A stretch of 64,000 nt of DNA from positions 1-64,000 of the forward strand of contig NZ_JACHIG010000016.1 of the NCBI RefSeq assembly GCF_014203095.1. Reading direction: 5' to 3'. Under the pieces are notes generated by a model. The model had not been told where the DNA came from, did not search any database, and was given only the letters and a program-made list of their open reading frames with translations. Positions 1-8,535 of the stretch are shown piece after piece; position 1 is the stretch's first letter; every line of letters begins with the position of its first letter. Source of the stretch: Prosthecobacter vanneervenii (GTDB lineage: Bacteria > Verrucomicrobiota > Verrucomicrobiia > Verrucomicrobiales > Verrucomicrobiaceae). The position numbers were made by a program, and so were the translations under genes.

Positions 1-80
1 GCTCCCACCATGCAAAGCGTTGGGTTTTCATCGACATGTCTTCTTGCCTCGATGCACCCAATTTGCCAATCGACAGGTTT

Positions 81-1247
81 TCAAACACGACCTAGGTTCA
101 CGAGCATGGGCTGCATATCCTTGCCGGCCTTGACGAGCTTCCAGTCTCCCTGCCGTACGGCCTGCTGCACGCCAAAGCGGAAGTAGAGCTCGCGGGGGGC
201 CAGCTTGTCGGTCTTGCCCTCCAGCAGCGGGAGGAGGTTCACGCCATCGAGCGGTATGCTGGTGGTGGCACCAGCGGCGGCGAGTGCGGTGGGCAGAATA
301 TCAAGCTGGATCACGGGCTCGTTGCTCACACGGCCAGCGGGGATGTGGCCCTTCCATGCGGCCAGCCAGGAGACGCGGATGCCGCCCTCCCAGACGAACC
401 ACTTGTGCCCGCGCAGGCCGCCCATCTCGGCGTTTTGGTAGGCACCGCCGTTGTCGCTGAGGAGGAAGATGAGGGTTTTTTCCTCCTGCTTGAGCGCGCG
501 CAGCCTGGCCATGACGGTGCCGATGGCTTCGTCCGCCTCGGCGGCGAGCGCCGCGTAGGCGGCATCGTGCTTGGAGAGGTGTTTGAACTTCTCCAGCCAC
601 TTCTCCGAGGCCACGTGTGGCGAGTGCACGGCATTGAAGGACATGAGCAGGAACCAGGGCTTGCCTTGATTCGCCTCAATGAAGCCTGCGGACTCCCGCG
701 CATACACGGGCGAGGTGATGGGCTCTCCGGGCAGCTCATTGATCAGGTCTTTGCCTCGATAAAAGGAAGGTCCTTTGCCTTCGCCGAGATTCCCCACCGT
801 GCCGACTGAGTAGTCAAAGCCGCGCGCTGCTGGAAGAAACTCCGCGCTGGTGTCTCCGAGATGCCACTTGCCCACGATGCCGGTGCTGTAGCCGGCGGAT
901 TTCAGGTGCTGGGCGAGGGTGGTCTCGCTCAGCAGAAGTTCACGGCCTGCTTTGGTGGGGTTGGCATCATGGCCGGTGCGCGCCTGATAGCGGCCAGTCA
1001 TGAGTCCCACACGGCCTGGAGAGCATACACAGCCGGAGGAGTAGCCTTGCGTAAAGCGCACTCCGCTGGCGGCCAGCGCATCCATATTGGGTGTGGGGGC
1101 CATCTTTCCGCCATAAGCGCCTGGTTGCGCCCAACCCATGTCATCTAGGTAAAAGATGAGAATGTTGGGCTTGGTGGCATCCGCTGCAGTGGCATAGAGC
1201 GGCGAGATGACGGAAATGAGGAGCAGCGGCAGCAAGAAGAGCTTCAT
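81..1247 (-). CDS. Secreted sulfatase, C-terminally truncated
   Basis: Arylsulfatase-type enzyme expected to hydrolyse sulfate esters outside the cytoplasm. Residues 1-22 form a signal peptide. The metal-site Asp pair is D35-D36, the formylglycine signature is C75-S-P-G-R79, and KWHLGD and LSDNGG follow in the usual order. I start at the ATG at 1247 rather than the in-frame codon at 1313, because the signal peptide begins there and the longer form would overlap the upstream gene. The protein ends just after QPMLVNL, where relatives normally continue for some 40 residues with a DPGE-type tail, so the C-terminus looks cut. It is the last gene of an apt-glnD-sulfatase run. Sulfatase family is certain; activity of the shortened form is not. 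Confidence 0.85.
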   Translation of the reverse strand: MKLFLLPLLLISVISPLYATAADATKPNILIFYLDDMGWAQPGAYGGKMAPTPNMDALAASGVRFTQGYSSGCVCSPGRVGLMTGRYQARTGHDANPTKAGRELLLSETTLAQHLKSAGYSTGIVGKWHLGDTSAEFLPAARGFDYSVGTVGNLGEGKGPSFYRGKDLINELPGEPITSPVYARESAGFIEANQGKPWFLLMSFNAVHSPHVASEKWLEKFKHLSKHDAAYAALAAEADEAIGTVMARLRALKQEEKTLIFLLSDNGGAYQNAEMGGLRGHKWFVWEGGIRVSWLAAWKGHIPAGRVSNEPVIQLDILPTALAAAGATTSIPLDGVNLLPLLEGKTDKLAPRELYFRFGVQQAVRQGDWKLVKAGKDMQPMLVNLGRV

Positions 1248-1284
1248 GTGAGCGCTCTCCGAACGATGCAGCAGGCGGAATGTA

Positions 1285-4143
1285 TCAGCGGATCGGCGCA
1301 GGCTTTGCCTCAAGCTTGGTTTCTGGCCTGACCTCAGGCGTGGGAGAGGGCCGGGGGCGCGGGGCTGGGAGGAGTCCGGCGGCTACTTTCACCGCATCGG
1401 CCAGTTCGTCGAGCTGCTCGCGGTCGGTGATCTTCTGGCTCTGAGCGTCCTGCACGTAGATGGCGTCGATGGCCACGCCCTTTTCCGTGCTGATGCGCGC
1501 GTGGGTGACGTTGTGCCCGAGGCGGCCGATGGCCATGAAGAGATCGTAGAGAAGGGCCAGGCGGTCAACGAGCTGCAGCTCAAGCACGGTGTGGTCCGGC
1601 GAGAGGTTGTTGTTCACATAGACACGCTGCGGGATCTCATCGCCGATGGCATCGAGCATGGTGGCGGACTTGCCAAGCTTCTGGGCGATGGCCTCGCCGA
1701 AGTCAAAGGTGCGGCCGCTGAAGGCCTTGCGCACGGATTCCTCGATTCGGTTGCGTGCGCTCTTGGTGGTGACGGCGGCGAAGTTCGTGTTGCAGACGCG
1801 GAAGGTGTCCAGCACGAGGTGATCGGCGCGCTGGTAGAGGTCTGCGCTGAGGATGTTGATGCTCTCCGCCGCGAGGGCACCGGAGATGCGTGCCAGGAGC
1901 AGGTGGCGGTCCCAGCAGACGACGGTGAGCTCGCTGTAGCCCTGATCCACGTGGTCCTCCCAGACCATCACCGGCAGGAGGCCGGCGGCAGCTTCCTCGT
2001 GGATGAGCTGCTCAAAAAAGAGGCGGAACTGGCGCAGGTGTCTGGCGATGAACTCAGCCTCGCGGAAATTGAAGTAGGAAGGCGGCATGTGCCGGAAGTG
2101 CGCGTCCACTTCCGCCTCGTAGCCGGAGCCCATGAGGCGCAGCACCTGCTTTTTCAGATCCACCAGGGGCACCTGCACCTGGCGCATGAAGTCAGCAGGT
2201 GCATTCATAAAGCGCAGCGCGCTGTGGTAGAGCTGGCGGATGGACGCCTCCTTGTAGCCGGACCAGCTCTTGTCGCTGGTGCCCTTGGAGTCCGCGTAGG
2301 TCATGAGCAGCAGCGTGTCCAGATTCTCCTTGGTGCGGACGATGTTGACGAATTCCTCGATCACCTGCGGGTCATCCAAGCTCTTGGTGGTGGCGGTGCG
2401 GTACATCAGGAGGTGATTGTCCACCAGGAAGAGCAGCAGGCGGCGGCGCTCTCCCTTGACCTGCAGGCGGCGCGCCACGGCAGCGGCCAGGGTGGTGCTT
2501 TCGTCGCTATGCGTCTTTTTGTTGGCGGCGCGTCCGGCGTCATGCAGCAGCAGCGCGAGGTAGAGCACGTAGGGCTGGTGCAGGTCGTGAAAGAGCTGCT
2601 GGAAAAGCTCCACGCCCTTGAGGTTGGGGTCGCTGAGTTCATCAAGCTTGTCGATGGTGCGCAGCGTGTGCTCGTCTGCGGTGTAGAGGTGGAAGAACTC
2701 ATGCTGCACGAGGGTGGTGAGCGCACCAAACTCCGGCATGTAGCGTCCCAGAAAGCCCACGCGATGCATCTGCCGCAGGGTTCGTGCGGCATCCCCCTTG
2801 TGGGAGAGGATGGTCTCAAAAGTCTCGCGGTTGGTCTTGCTGTAGCGGAAGCTCGTGTCCACGAGGCGGAAGTTGTCCTGGATGAGCTGGAAGAGGTCCG
2901 GACTCAGGCGCAGGTGACGCTTTTGTGTATGGAGGAAGAGGCGCATCATCCGCTCCGGATCGTCCTTGAAAATGGAGGGACCCTCTGCGTACACGCGCTC
3001 GTGCTTGCGCTGGAAGCCGTCAAAGCTCTCCTGCTGCTTCTCCGCTTTGCGCCGGGCCATGAAGTTCATGAGCTTGCCTTTGCTGCTGGTCTCCAGCGCC
3101 TGGAGGTGAAAGCGGTCCATCACCTCGTTGCTGCGCTGCAGGATGTCGCGGGTGGCGGTGTAGTACTCGTGCATCAGCGCCTCGATGCGGCGGAGGATGC
3201 GCTTGTGGCGGTAGCCGAGATTGGTGGCCACGGGGCCTTGCAGACGGAGCGTCAGCAGGTCCTCGGCGCGCTTTTCGGTGTAGTGCATTTCATTGCGCAC
3301 GCGCAGGATGAAGTCATACCCCTGCTCCACCTCCTTCCAGCCTTTCTTGGAGATGAGGCCCAGCGTCACCAGATCCTTTGGGTTCAGCGTGCGGTGGCGC
3401 GCGTAGGTCATCCAGATGAGGTTCTGGTAGTCGCGCAGGCCGCCGCAGCCGTTTTTCACATGCGGCTCCTGCACAAAGGGGGTGTTTTCGTACTTCGTGT
3501 GCCGGGTGCTCAGGTCAATCTGCCGGAGCTTCAAAAAGTCCGCCTCCTGCCCCTCCATGCACTCCTTGTCAAAACGGGCGCGAAATTCCTCCCACGCCTG
3601 CTTCTGCCCGGTGATGAAGCGTGCCTCCATCAGCGCGGTCTTCGTCTCCATGTTCTCATTGGCCAGCTTGATGCACTCGCCCACGGAGCGGGAGCCGTGG
3701 CCCACCTTGAACTTCAGATCGTAGAAATAGAGCAGGTAGTCGCGGATGAGCTGCACCACATCATTGGAGACCTTGCCGCTGTTTCCTGGAAACATGAAGG
3801 TCAGATCCACATCGCTGCCGGGGCTCATCACCCGCCGCCCGTAGCCACCGTGGGCGATGACGCTCACGTTCAGCTTGGCGCGGGCCTCTGCCGGCAGTGC
3901 TGCCACGCTTTCATCCCACAGGATGCGCACGAGGAGATCGATCATGTCCGAGCGCATGCGGCAGATCTCCGCACCACTGAAGCTGCCGGTGCGGTGGCGC
4001 TGCTTGATGCGCTGCTCTTTGATTTTGAGGAAGCGCTTGGCCTGGCGCAGCGTCTCTGTGCGCCCGCGTGGCAGCTTGTCCTCAGGCGGGAAAAATTTCT
4101 GCGCGATCTTGTTCAGGTGGCGCAGGTAGTCGCGTTCGGTCAT
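1285..4143 (-). CDS. glnD: PII uridylyltransferase / uridylyl-removing enzyme
   Basis: Cytoplasmic nitrogen sensor that adds UMP to PII signal proteins when glutamine is low and removes it when glutamine is high. Domains in order: a nucleotidyltransferase with G99-G-Y-G-R and S110-D-V-D113; the GlnD linker domain; an HD phosphohydrolase with H534-D535 in LLLHDAGR; then two ACT domains at about residues 745-800 and 855-915. A proline-rich tail of about 35 residues follows. At 952 residues it is slightly longer than enterobacterial GlnD. It lies 13 bases after apt on the same strand and 37 bases before the sulfatase. No PII gene or ammonium transporter is present in the window. Confidence 0.95.
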   Translation of the reverse strand: MTERDYLRHLNKIAQKFFPPEDKLPRGRTETLRQAKRFLKIKEQRIKQRHRTGSFSGAEICRMRSDMIDLLVRILWDESVAALPAEARAKLNVSVIAHGGYGRRVMSPGSDVDLTFMFPGNSGKVSNDVVQLIRDYLLYFYDLKFKVGHGSRSVGECIKLANENMETKTALMEARFITGQKQAWEEFRARFDKECMEGQEADFLKLRQIDLSTRHTKYENTPFVQEPHVKNGCGGLRDYQNLIWMTYARHRTLNPKDLVTLGLISKKGWKEVEQGYDFILRVRNEMHYTEKRAEDLLTLRLQGPVATNLGYRHKRILRRIEALMHEYYTATRDILQRSNEVMDRFHLQALETSSKGKLMNFMARRKAEKQQESFDGFQRKHERVYAEGPSIFKDDPERMMRLFLHTQKRHLRLSPDLFQLIQDNFRLVDTSFRYSKTNRETFETILSHKGDAARTLRQMHRVGFLGRYMPEFGALTTLVQHEFFHLYTADEHTLRTIDKLDELSDPNLKGVELFQQLFHDLHQPYVLYLALLLHDAGRAANKKTHSDESTTLAAAVARRLQVKGERRRLLLFLVDNHLLMYRTATTKSLDDPQVIEEFVNIVRTKENLDTLLLMTYADSKGTSDKSWSGYKEASIRQLYHSALRFMNAPADFMRQVQVPLVDLKKQVLRLMGSGYEAEVDAHFRHMPPSYFNFREAEFIARHLRQFRLFFEQLIHEEAAAGLLPVMVWEDHVDQGYSELTVVCWDRHLLLARISGALAAESINILSADLYQRADHLVLDTFRVCNTNFAAVTTKSARNRIEESVRKAFSGRTFDFGEAIAQKLGKSATMLDAIGDEIPQRVYVNNNLSPDHTVLELQLVDRLALLYDLFMAIGRLGHNVTHARISTEKGVAIDAIYVQDAQSQKITDREQLDELADAVKVAAGLLPAPRPRPSPTPEVRPETKLEAKPAPIR

Positions 4144-4156
4144 CTCGGCGGAGGAG

Positions 4157-4690
4157 TCAGTAGGTGATCAGGGCGTGGACCGGGCCGGAGGTGCTCACGC
4201 GCTGGCGGCCGCCGAGGAAGGAGAGCTCGATGAAAAAGGTGCTGCCGACCACCTGCCCGCCGGCTTGCTGGATGAGATCCAGCGCTGCGCCTGCGGTGCC
4301 GCCCGTGGCCAGCAGGTCATCCGCCAGCAGCACGGTCTCCCCTGGGGCGATGGCATCCAGGTGCATCTCCACGGAGTTGGTGCCGTATTCCAGCGTGTAG
4401 TCCACGCCACGGGTCTTCCAGGGAAGCTTGCCCTTTTTGCGCACCGGGATGAAGCCTGCCCCGAGGCGCTCGGCGATCAGCGCGCCAAAGATGAAGCCGC
4501 GTGCGTCGATGCCCACTACCTTGTCCACCTCCGTGAGCCCCGTGGCCTCGATCATGCCATCGATCGCCTGCGCCAGCAGTGTCGGATTCGCCAGCACGGG
4601 GGTGATGTCCTTGAAAAGGATGCCGGGCGTGGGGAAATCTGGCACGTCACGGATGGTGCTGCGGATGCTGTCGAGGATGTCGGGAGCCAT
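4157..4690 (-). CDS. apt: Adenine phosphoribosyltransferase
   Basis: Purine salvage enzyme converting adenine and PRPP to AMP and pyrophosphate in the cytoplasm. The PRPP-binding signature VLLADDLLATGGTAGA lies at residues 120-135. The N-terminal DFPTPGILFKDITP stretch and the GIDARGFIFG loop are both typical of Apt. Length (177 residues) is normal. It is the first gene of a minus-strand run with glnD and starts divergently from the ccsA-like gene, with a 258-base spacer between them. Confidence 0.95.
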   Translation of the reverse strand: MAPDILDSIRSTIRDVPDFPTPGILFKDITPVLANPTLLAQAIDGMIEATGLTEVDKVVGIDARGFIFGALIAERLGAGFIPVRKKGKLPWKTRGVDYTLEYGTNSVEMHLDAIAPGETVLLADDLLATGGTAGAALDLIQQAGGQVVGSTFFIELSFLGGRQRVSTSGPVHALITY

Positions 4691-4948
4691 GCCTGCCGAT
4701 CATGGAGGAGATGCGGGGATGCGCAAGCTTCATGCGGGGCCGGGGAGGATTCAGGGGAATTGCGTTGTTAGTCTGAAACTTCCGAGTGTGCCCTTGACGC
4801 AAATTCCGTGCATGGCGCCTGCCGAGGCTGACCGCCAGCCACCACAAAATAGGAGCATCCGCGCACCAGAGAGACAATCTCAACCATCGCCTTCATCCTT
4901 GCAGAAACGGCGTTGGGCCACGAGTATCCGCCTCCCCCACCTATCTTC

Positions 4949-5728
4949 ATGCCCGCCTCCCTCCAGTTTCTGCTTGCCGCCACGCTCGTCTTTGCGAGCG
5001 CTGTGGTGCAGGCGCTGATGGCGCTGAAATCTGGTGCCTGGAAACGCACGCGTGGCCAGGTGGTGCTCATCGCGCTGGGGTTTGTGCTGCAGACGGGCTT
5101 TATCTACCTGCGCGGGCAGGAGGTGCGGCAGTGCCCCATCCGCAGCCTGCCGGATATCCTGATCTTCATCGCTTGGAGCATGGTGCTGCTGTACTTTCTG
5201 GTGGGCCCGGCCTTCCGCCTCTCCCTGCTGGGGGTCTTCACCGCGCCGCTGGTCAGCATTCTGCACGTGCTGGCGCTGGCACTTGGCTTTGCCGCCTACC
5301 CGCCCAAGGGGCCCATCAATGCCATGGTGGAGCTGCACATCGCCCTGGCCCTTATTTCTTACGCCTCCTTTGCCCTGGCCTGCATCACGGGGGTGATGTA
5401 CCTCGTCCAGGAGCGCATGCTCAAGCGTCACCAGATCGGCGGCCTTTTCTATCAGCTACCACCCATCCAGGGGCTGGCGCAGGCCATCCAGCGCATCGTG
5501 CGCCTGGGGCTGCTGCTGCTGAGCATCGCACTGGGGATCTCCTTTGCCCTGCACCTGCCCATGACCAAGACCGGGCATGTGGTCTTTGCCTGGATCGTGT
5601 GGGGGCTGTATGCGGTGATCTCCCTGCTGATGTGGAAACATTTCACCTCGCCCCGCCGGACGGCCTGGCTGGCGGTCATCGGCTTCATCCTGCCGTTCAT
5701 TTCCTTGTGGATCGTCACGCATGCCTGA
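4949..5728 (+). CDS. HemX/CcsA-like integral membrane protein
   Basis: Polytopic inner-membrane protein of 259 residues with about eight hydrophobic segments, resembling the cytochrome c assembly (CcsA/CcmC) fold. I see no WGxxWxWD haem-handling motif, which points to the HemX branch often found beside hemA rather than a true haem lyase. HemX is known in Bacillus to lower glutamyl-tRNA reductase levels. The ATG at 4949 is chosen over an upstream TTG at 4913, whose extension is proline-rich and not membrane-like. Its last 8 bases overlap the hemA start, so the two are probably translationally coupled. That it modulates HemA is inference from context. Confidence 0.8.
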   Translation: MPASLQFLLAATLVFASAVVQALMALKSGAWKRTRGQVVLIALGFVLQTGFIYLRGQEVRQCPIRSLPDILIFIAWSMVLLYFLVGPAFRLSLLGVFTAPLVSILHVLALALGFAAYPPKGPINAMVELHIALALISYASFALACITGVMYLVQERMLKRHQIGGLFYQLPPIQGLAQAIQRIVRLGLLLLSIALGISFALHLPMTKTGHVVFAWIVWGLYAVISLLMWKHFTSPRRTAWLAVIGFILPFISLWIVTHA

Positions 5729-6791
5729 GCCGACTGACAGCCACAACCGCAGCGGCCTCGTCTGTGTGGGCCTGAACTACAAAACCACGCCGGTGGAGGT
5801 GCGTGAGCGTCTGGCCTTCCCCGAGGCCCAGGTGCCGGATGCCGTGCAGCAGGTGCGCGGGCTGCCGGGCTTTGAAGAGTGTGTGGTGCTCAGCACCTGC
5901 AACCGTGTGGAGCTCTATGCCACGCACGGTCTGCCCAGCGGCCGGGACGGCCACGCCGCGCTGCGCGACTACCTGGTGCGCCGCTTTGAGCTGCAGCCCG
6001 AGCATGCCGAGGCGCTGGTGCTCTACAATCTCGACTCCGCCGAGGCCGCACGGCATCTCTTCCGCGTGGTCAGCGGGCTGGACTCCATGGTGCTGGGAGA
6101 GACGGAAATCTTTGGCCAGGTGAAGGCGGCGTACAAGCTGGCTCTGGACACCGGCACCACCGCCCGCTCCCTCAACAAGCTCTTCCAGCAGGCCTTCACC
6201 GTCGGCAAAAAGGTGCGCAATGAGACCACCATTCAGCGCGGGTCCACCAGTGTGGGAAGCGTGGCCGTGGATCTGGCGGAGAAGGTGCACGACCTGAAGG
6301 AGTGCCGTGTCATGCTGGTGGGTGCCGGCGAAATGAGCCGCACCTGCGCGCAGAGCCTGCTCTCACGGGGTGCCAAGAGCATCATCGTCTCCAACCGCAG
6401 CTACGACAAGGCGGTGGAACTGGCCACGGAGATGAAGGGACGCGCGATGAAGTTTGATGAATGGGAGCACGCCCTGCATGAGGTGGATGTGATCATTTCC
6501 AGCACCAGCGCGCCGCACTTTGTCATCAAGCCTGAGCAGATCGAGCAGGTGATGCGCAAGCGCCGCTGGGAGCCGCTGCTGATCATCGACATCGCCGTGC
6601 CGCGAGATGTGGACCCTGCGGTGAATGAGATCGAAGGTGTGTACCTTTACGACATCGACGCCCTCCAGGCCATCGCCGATGAAGGCCGCCGCGAACGCGA
6701 ACGTCAGCTGGCCTCCTGCGAGCGCATCATCGAGGAGCAGCTGGAAAAATATGGATTCACCCGCCCTGGTGGCACGGTGGCCATGGCGTAG
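5721..6791 (+). CDS. hemA: Glutamyl-tRNA reductase
   Basis: First committed step of C5-pathway tetrapyrrole synthesis: NADPH-dependent reduction of glutamyl-tRNA to glutamate-1-semialdehyde. The catalytic cysteine is C60 in STCNRVELY. The signature DSMVLGETEIFGQVK lies at 122-136, and the Rossmann motif VGAGEM starts at residue 200. The protein has 356 residues and a short C-terminal dimerisation region compared with roughly 420-residue enterobacterial enzymes, ending at a single helical segment. It overlaps the HemX/CcsA-like gene. No hemC or other haem gene follows; the next gene is unrelated. Confidence 0.95.
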   Translation: MPEPTDSHNRSGLVCVGLNYKTTPVEVRERLAFPEAQVPDAVQQVRGLPGFEECVVLSTCNRVELYATHGLPSGRDGHAALRDYLVRRFELQPEHAEALVLYNLDSAEAARHLFRVVSGLDSMVLGETEIFGQVKAAYKLALDTGTTARSLNKLFQQAFTVGKKVRNETTIQRGSTSVGSVAVDLAEKVHDLKECRVMLVGAGEMSRTCAQSLLSRGAKSIIVSNRSYDKAVELATEMKGRAMKFDEWEHALHEVDVIISSTSAPHFVIKPEQIEQVMRKRRWEPLLIIDIAVPRDVDPAVNEIEGVYLYDIDALQAIADEGRRERERQLASCERIIEEQLEKYGFTRPGGTVAMA

Positions 6792-6869
6792 CCCGGTTCT
6801 CCACAATTCTGTCCGCCACGGCTTGGCCAGATGGAAAAATAGTCCTTGCGGTTAACGGTAGGACAAACA

Positions 6870-6881
6870 GATTAGCTAATC
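6870..6881. promoter_or_regulatory. 12-bp perfect palindrome
   Basis: GATTAGCTAATC is a perfect inverted repeat in the 202-base gap between hemA and the unrecognised gene at 6994. The surrounding bases are AT-richer than the coding DNA on either side. It could be an operator for the downstream gene, but no promoter elements are clear and a chance palindrome is possible. Confidence 0.3.
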
Positions 6882-6993
6882 TCATCCACATCCTCGGTGA
6901 TTTGTGCGAAAACACTTCGCGGTCACATCTTACCACTGGGCTGATCTAGGTGCCATGAATCCAGCGTAAAAGCTTTGCTGTGGCGAGGTCTTC

Positions 6994-8376
6994 GTGCGGA
7001 GGGAGTCCTATCAACGACCAAAACCACGTCTCTCTGTGTCCGGCCCGATATTCAACACCAATCCCATCTTCGCGTTTTCAGACAACAAGAGCCTCCTTTT
7101 GAAAATGGAGTTCGTGCCCCCAGTCAGTGCGGTAACAAACGGAGTCAGACCTATCAAAGAGGCCGCTTTCTCGCTCGAGGAAAAGCAAAGTGGGCAAGTT
7201 CTCTGGAAGCGTCAGTTCGGGCGCGGAATTTTCGCAAGGGCGCTGTTCATATCTGACAACGGCTGGTCCGTCCTGCATCTCGGACGCGATCATCCGCGTT
7301 TGCACGTCATCAACCCGGCCGGCGAGGAGGTGCTGATTGTTGCCATTGAGCACGCGCTTTGCAGTCGTCCTATGCGCCCAGCGCTCTGGAAGGGCCCGTG
7401 GGAGGTGTGGTCCGACAAACACGTTATGATCACGTCGGTGGGCACCTTCTGGACGATTGGTGCACGAATACGGTTTGAGCAGATTGGCTCCCAGACGTTC
7501 TTCATCTGTCGGACCAGATCGGGACGGTATTTGGTCCTCGACCTGAATGGCGCGCGTCTCCTCAGTGAGGTGGAATTGCCGCCCGAACTGGTGCCACTGC
7601 TGCGGCCCTCAGACCAGTGCTGGGCCTTGGATATACTGACGCAGGTCAGCAGGGAGCGTGCTGCGCTCGAATGTGCCATTGAATGCGCTGACGGGGGAAG
7701 CCTTTCGCCGCCCGATATGGATGACTTATATAGCAACTTCGAAATCGCGCTACGGATCTTGCGTCAGGACAACGTCAAAAAAGCTGCGGAAGTCCTCAAG
7801 GAGCTGCAGGATTTTCGCGGTCCCGTGTATCAACGAGGAGTTTATCCTGCGCTCGAAATGAACGGCGGTGAGTGGCAGTATGATCCGGCGCGCGAGTGGA
7901 TACACCTGACCATGTTTGTGACCGGAGTGAAGCCAAGAGGTCTGGCTTGCAGATGGTTTTGCGAGACCGATATCGGGACAGGAGCCCGCTTTCGTGAGCT
8001 GCCTGAATGCATTCCCGATAGAGACCGGATTCTGAAATCCTTGAAGCCTGGAATGACATTCGATGCGGTGATCAGTCGTGTGGGAGCCCCGAGCGCCCTT
8101 CTGAGGCATTCCGAATTGGAGGACGAACTTCCGTTCGAGGAACAAGCACAATACGAACGCTGGGACTACGATGAACTCGGCGTTGATGGGAAGCCGCATT
8201 CATGGGGACTGATCTTCAGGCTCTCAAACGTGGAATCCGTGCAGCAGGATCCTTCCAAGCCTTGGAGTCATTCCTTTCGTTTTAAAACGACGGAAGAATG
8301 CACGCCTGTGCTGCATGCGGTTAAACGCATCCGCTGGACGAAAGCCTATCGCGAAATCCGAGAAGGGCGTTACTGA
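6994..8376 (+). CDS. Unrecognised protein, possibly acquired
   Basis: 460 residues, no family recognised. The N-terminal half looks beta-rich (alternating hydrophobic strands such as WSVLHLGRDHPRLHVI and TFFICRTRSGRYLVLDL). Residues about 245-270 are helical and TPR-like. The C-terminal part is polar and tryptophan-containing. No signal peptide or membrane segment is visible, so it is probably cytoplasmic. The GTG at 6994 has a GAGG five bases upstream; an ATG at 7105 is the alternative and would shorten it by 37 residues. Base composition looks less GC-rich than flanking genes and the codon choice is looser, which fits later acquisition. It stands alone between hemA and a DUF1501 gene. Confidence 0.65.
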   Translation: MRRESYQRPKPRLSVSGPIFNTNPIFAFSDNKSLLLKMEFVPPVSAVTNGVRPIKEAAFSLEEKQSGQVLWKRQFGRGIFARALFISDNGWSVLHLGRDHPRLHVINPAGEEVLIVAIEHALCSRPMRPALWKGPWEVWSDKHVMITSVGTFWTIGARIRFEQIGSQTFFICRTRSGRYLVLDLNGARLLSEVELPPELVPLLRPSDQCWALDILTQVSRERAALECAIECADGGSLSPPDMDDLYSNFEIALRILRQDNVKKAAEVLKELQDFRGPVYQRGVYPALEMNGGEWQYDPAREWIHLTMFVTGVKPRGLACRWFCETDIGTGARFRELPECIPDRDRILKSLKPGMTFDAVISRVGAPSALLRHSELEDELPFEEQAQYERWDYDELGVDGKPHSWGLIFRLSNVESVQQDPSKPWSHSFRFKTTEECTPVLHAVKRIRWTKAYREIREGRY

Positions 8377-8496
8377 GCGAGGGCAAGCCCTCCTCCAACA
8401 AAACAATAACCCTTCCGCAGTTGTGCCTGCCTTGCGCATCATTGTGCCGCTGTTGGCAGAGTGGACCATGGGCGTAATAAGGGAGCTGATGTCATG

Positions 8497-8518
8497 GTAG
8501 GTTAGTGCGGAAACCTAC
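8497..8518 (+). promoter_or_regulatory. Hairpin upstream of the DUF1501 gene
   Basis: GTAGGTT and AACCTAC form a perfect 7-bp stem around an 8-base loop, ending 17 bases before the ATG at 8536. There is no T-tract, so it is not a standard terminator. It may be an mRNA leader structure or an operator. Confidence 0.3.
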
Positions 8519-8535
8519 TGACTCCGCTCCGCACC

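Noticed and set aside
1501..4167. Long open frame (888 codons) on the plus strand opposite glnD
   Set aside because: It mirrors glnD, which has full motif support. High-GC codon usage leaves the antisense frame open; the translation is a low-complexity mix without domains.
4793..4798. TTGACG as a -35 element upstream of the HemX-like gene
   Set aside because: No acceptable -10 hexamer occurs 15-19 bases downstream.
8379..8392. GAGGG-CAAG-CCCTC as a terminator after the unrecognised gene
   Set aside because: Only five base pairs and no T-tract; too weak to call.
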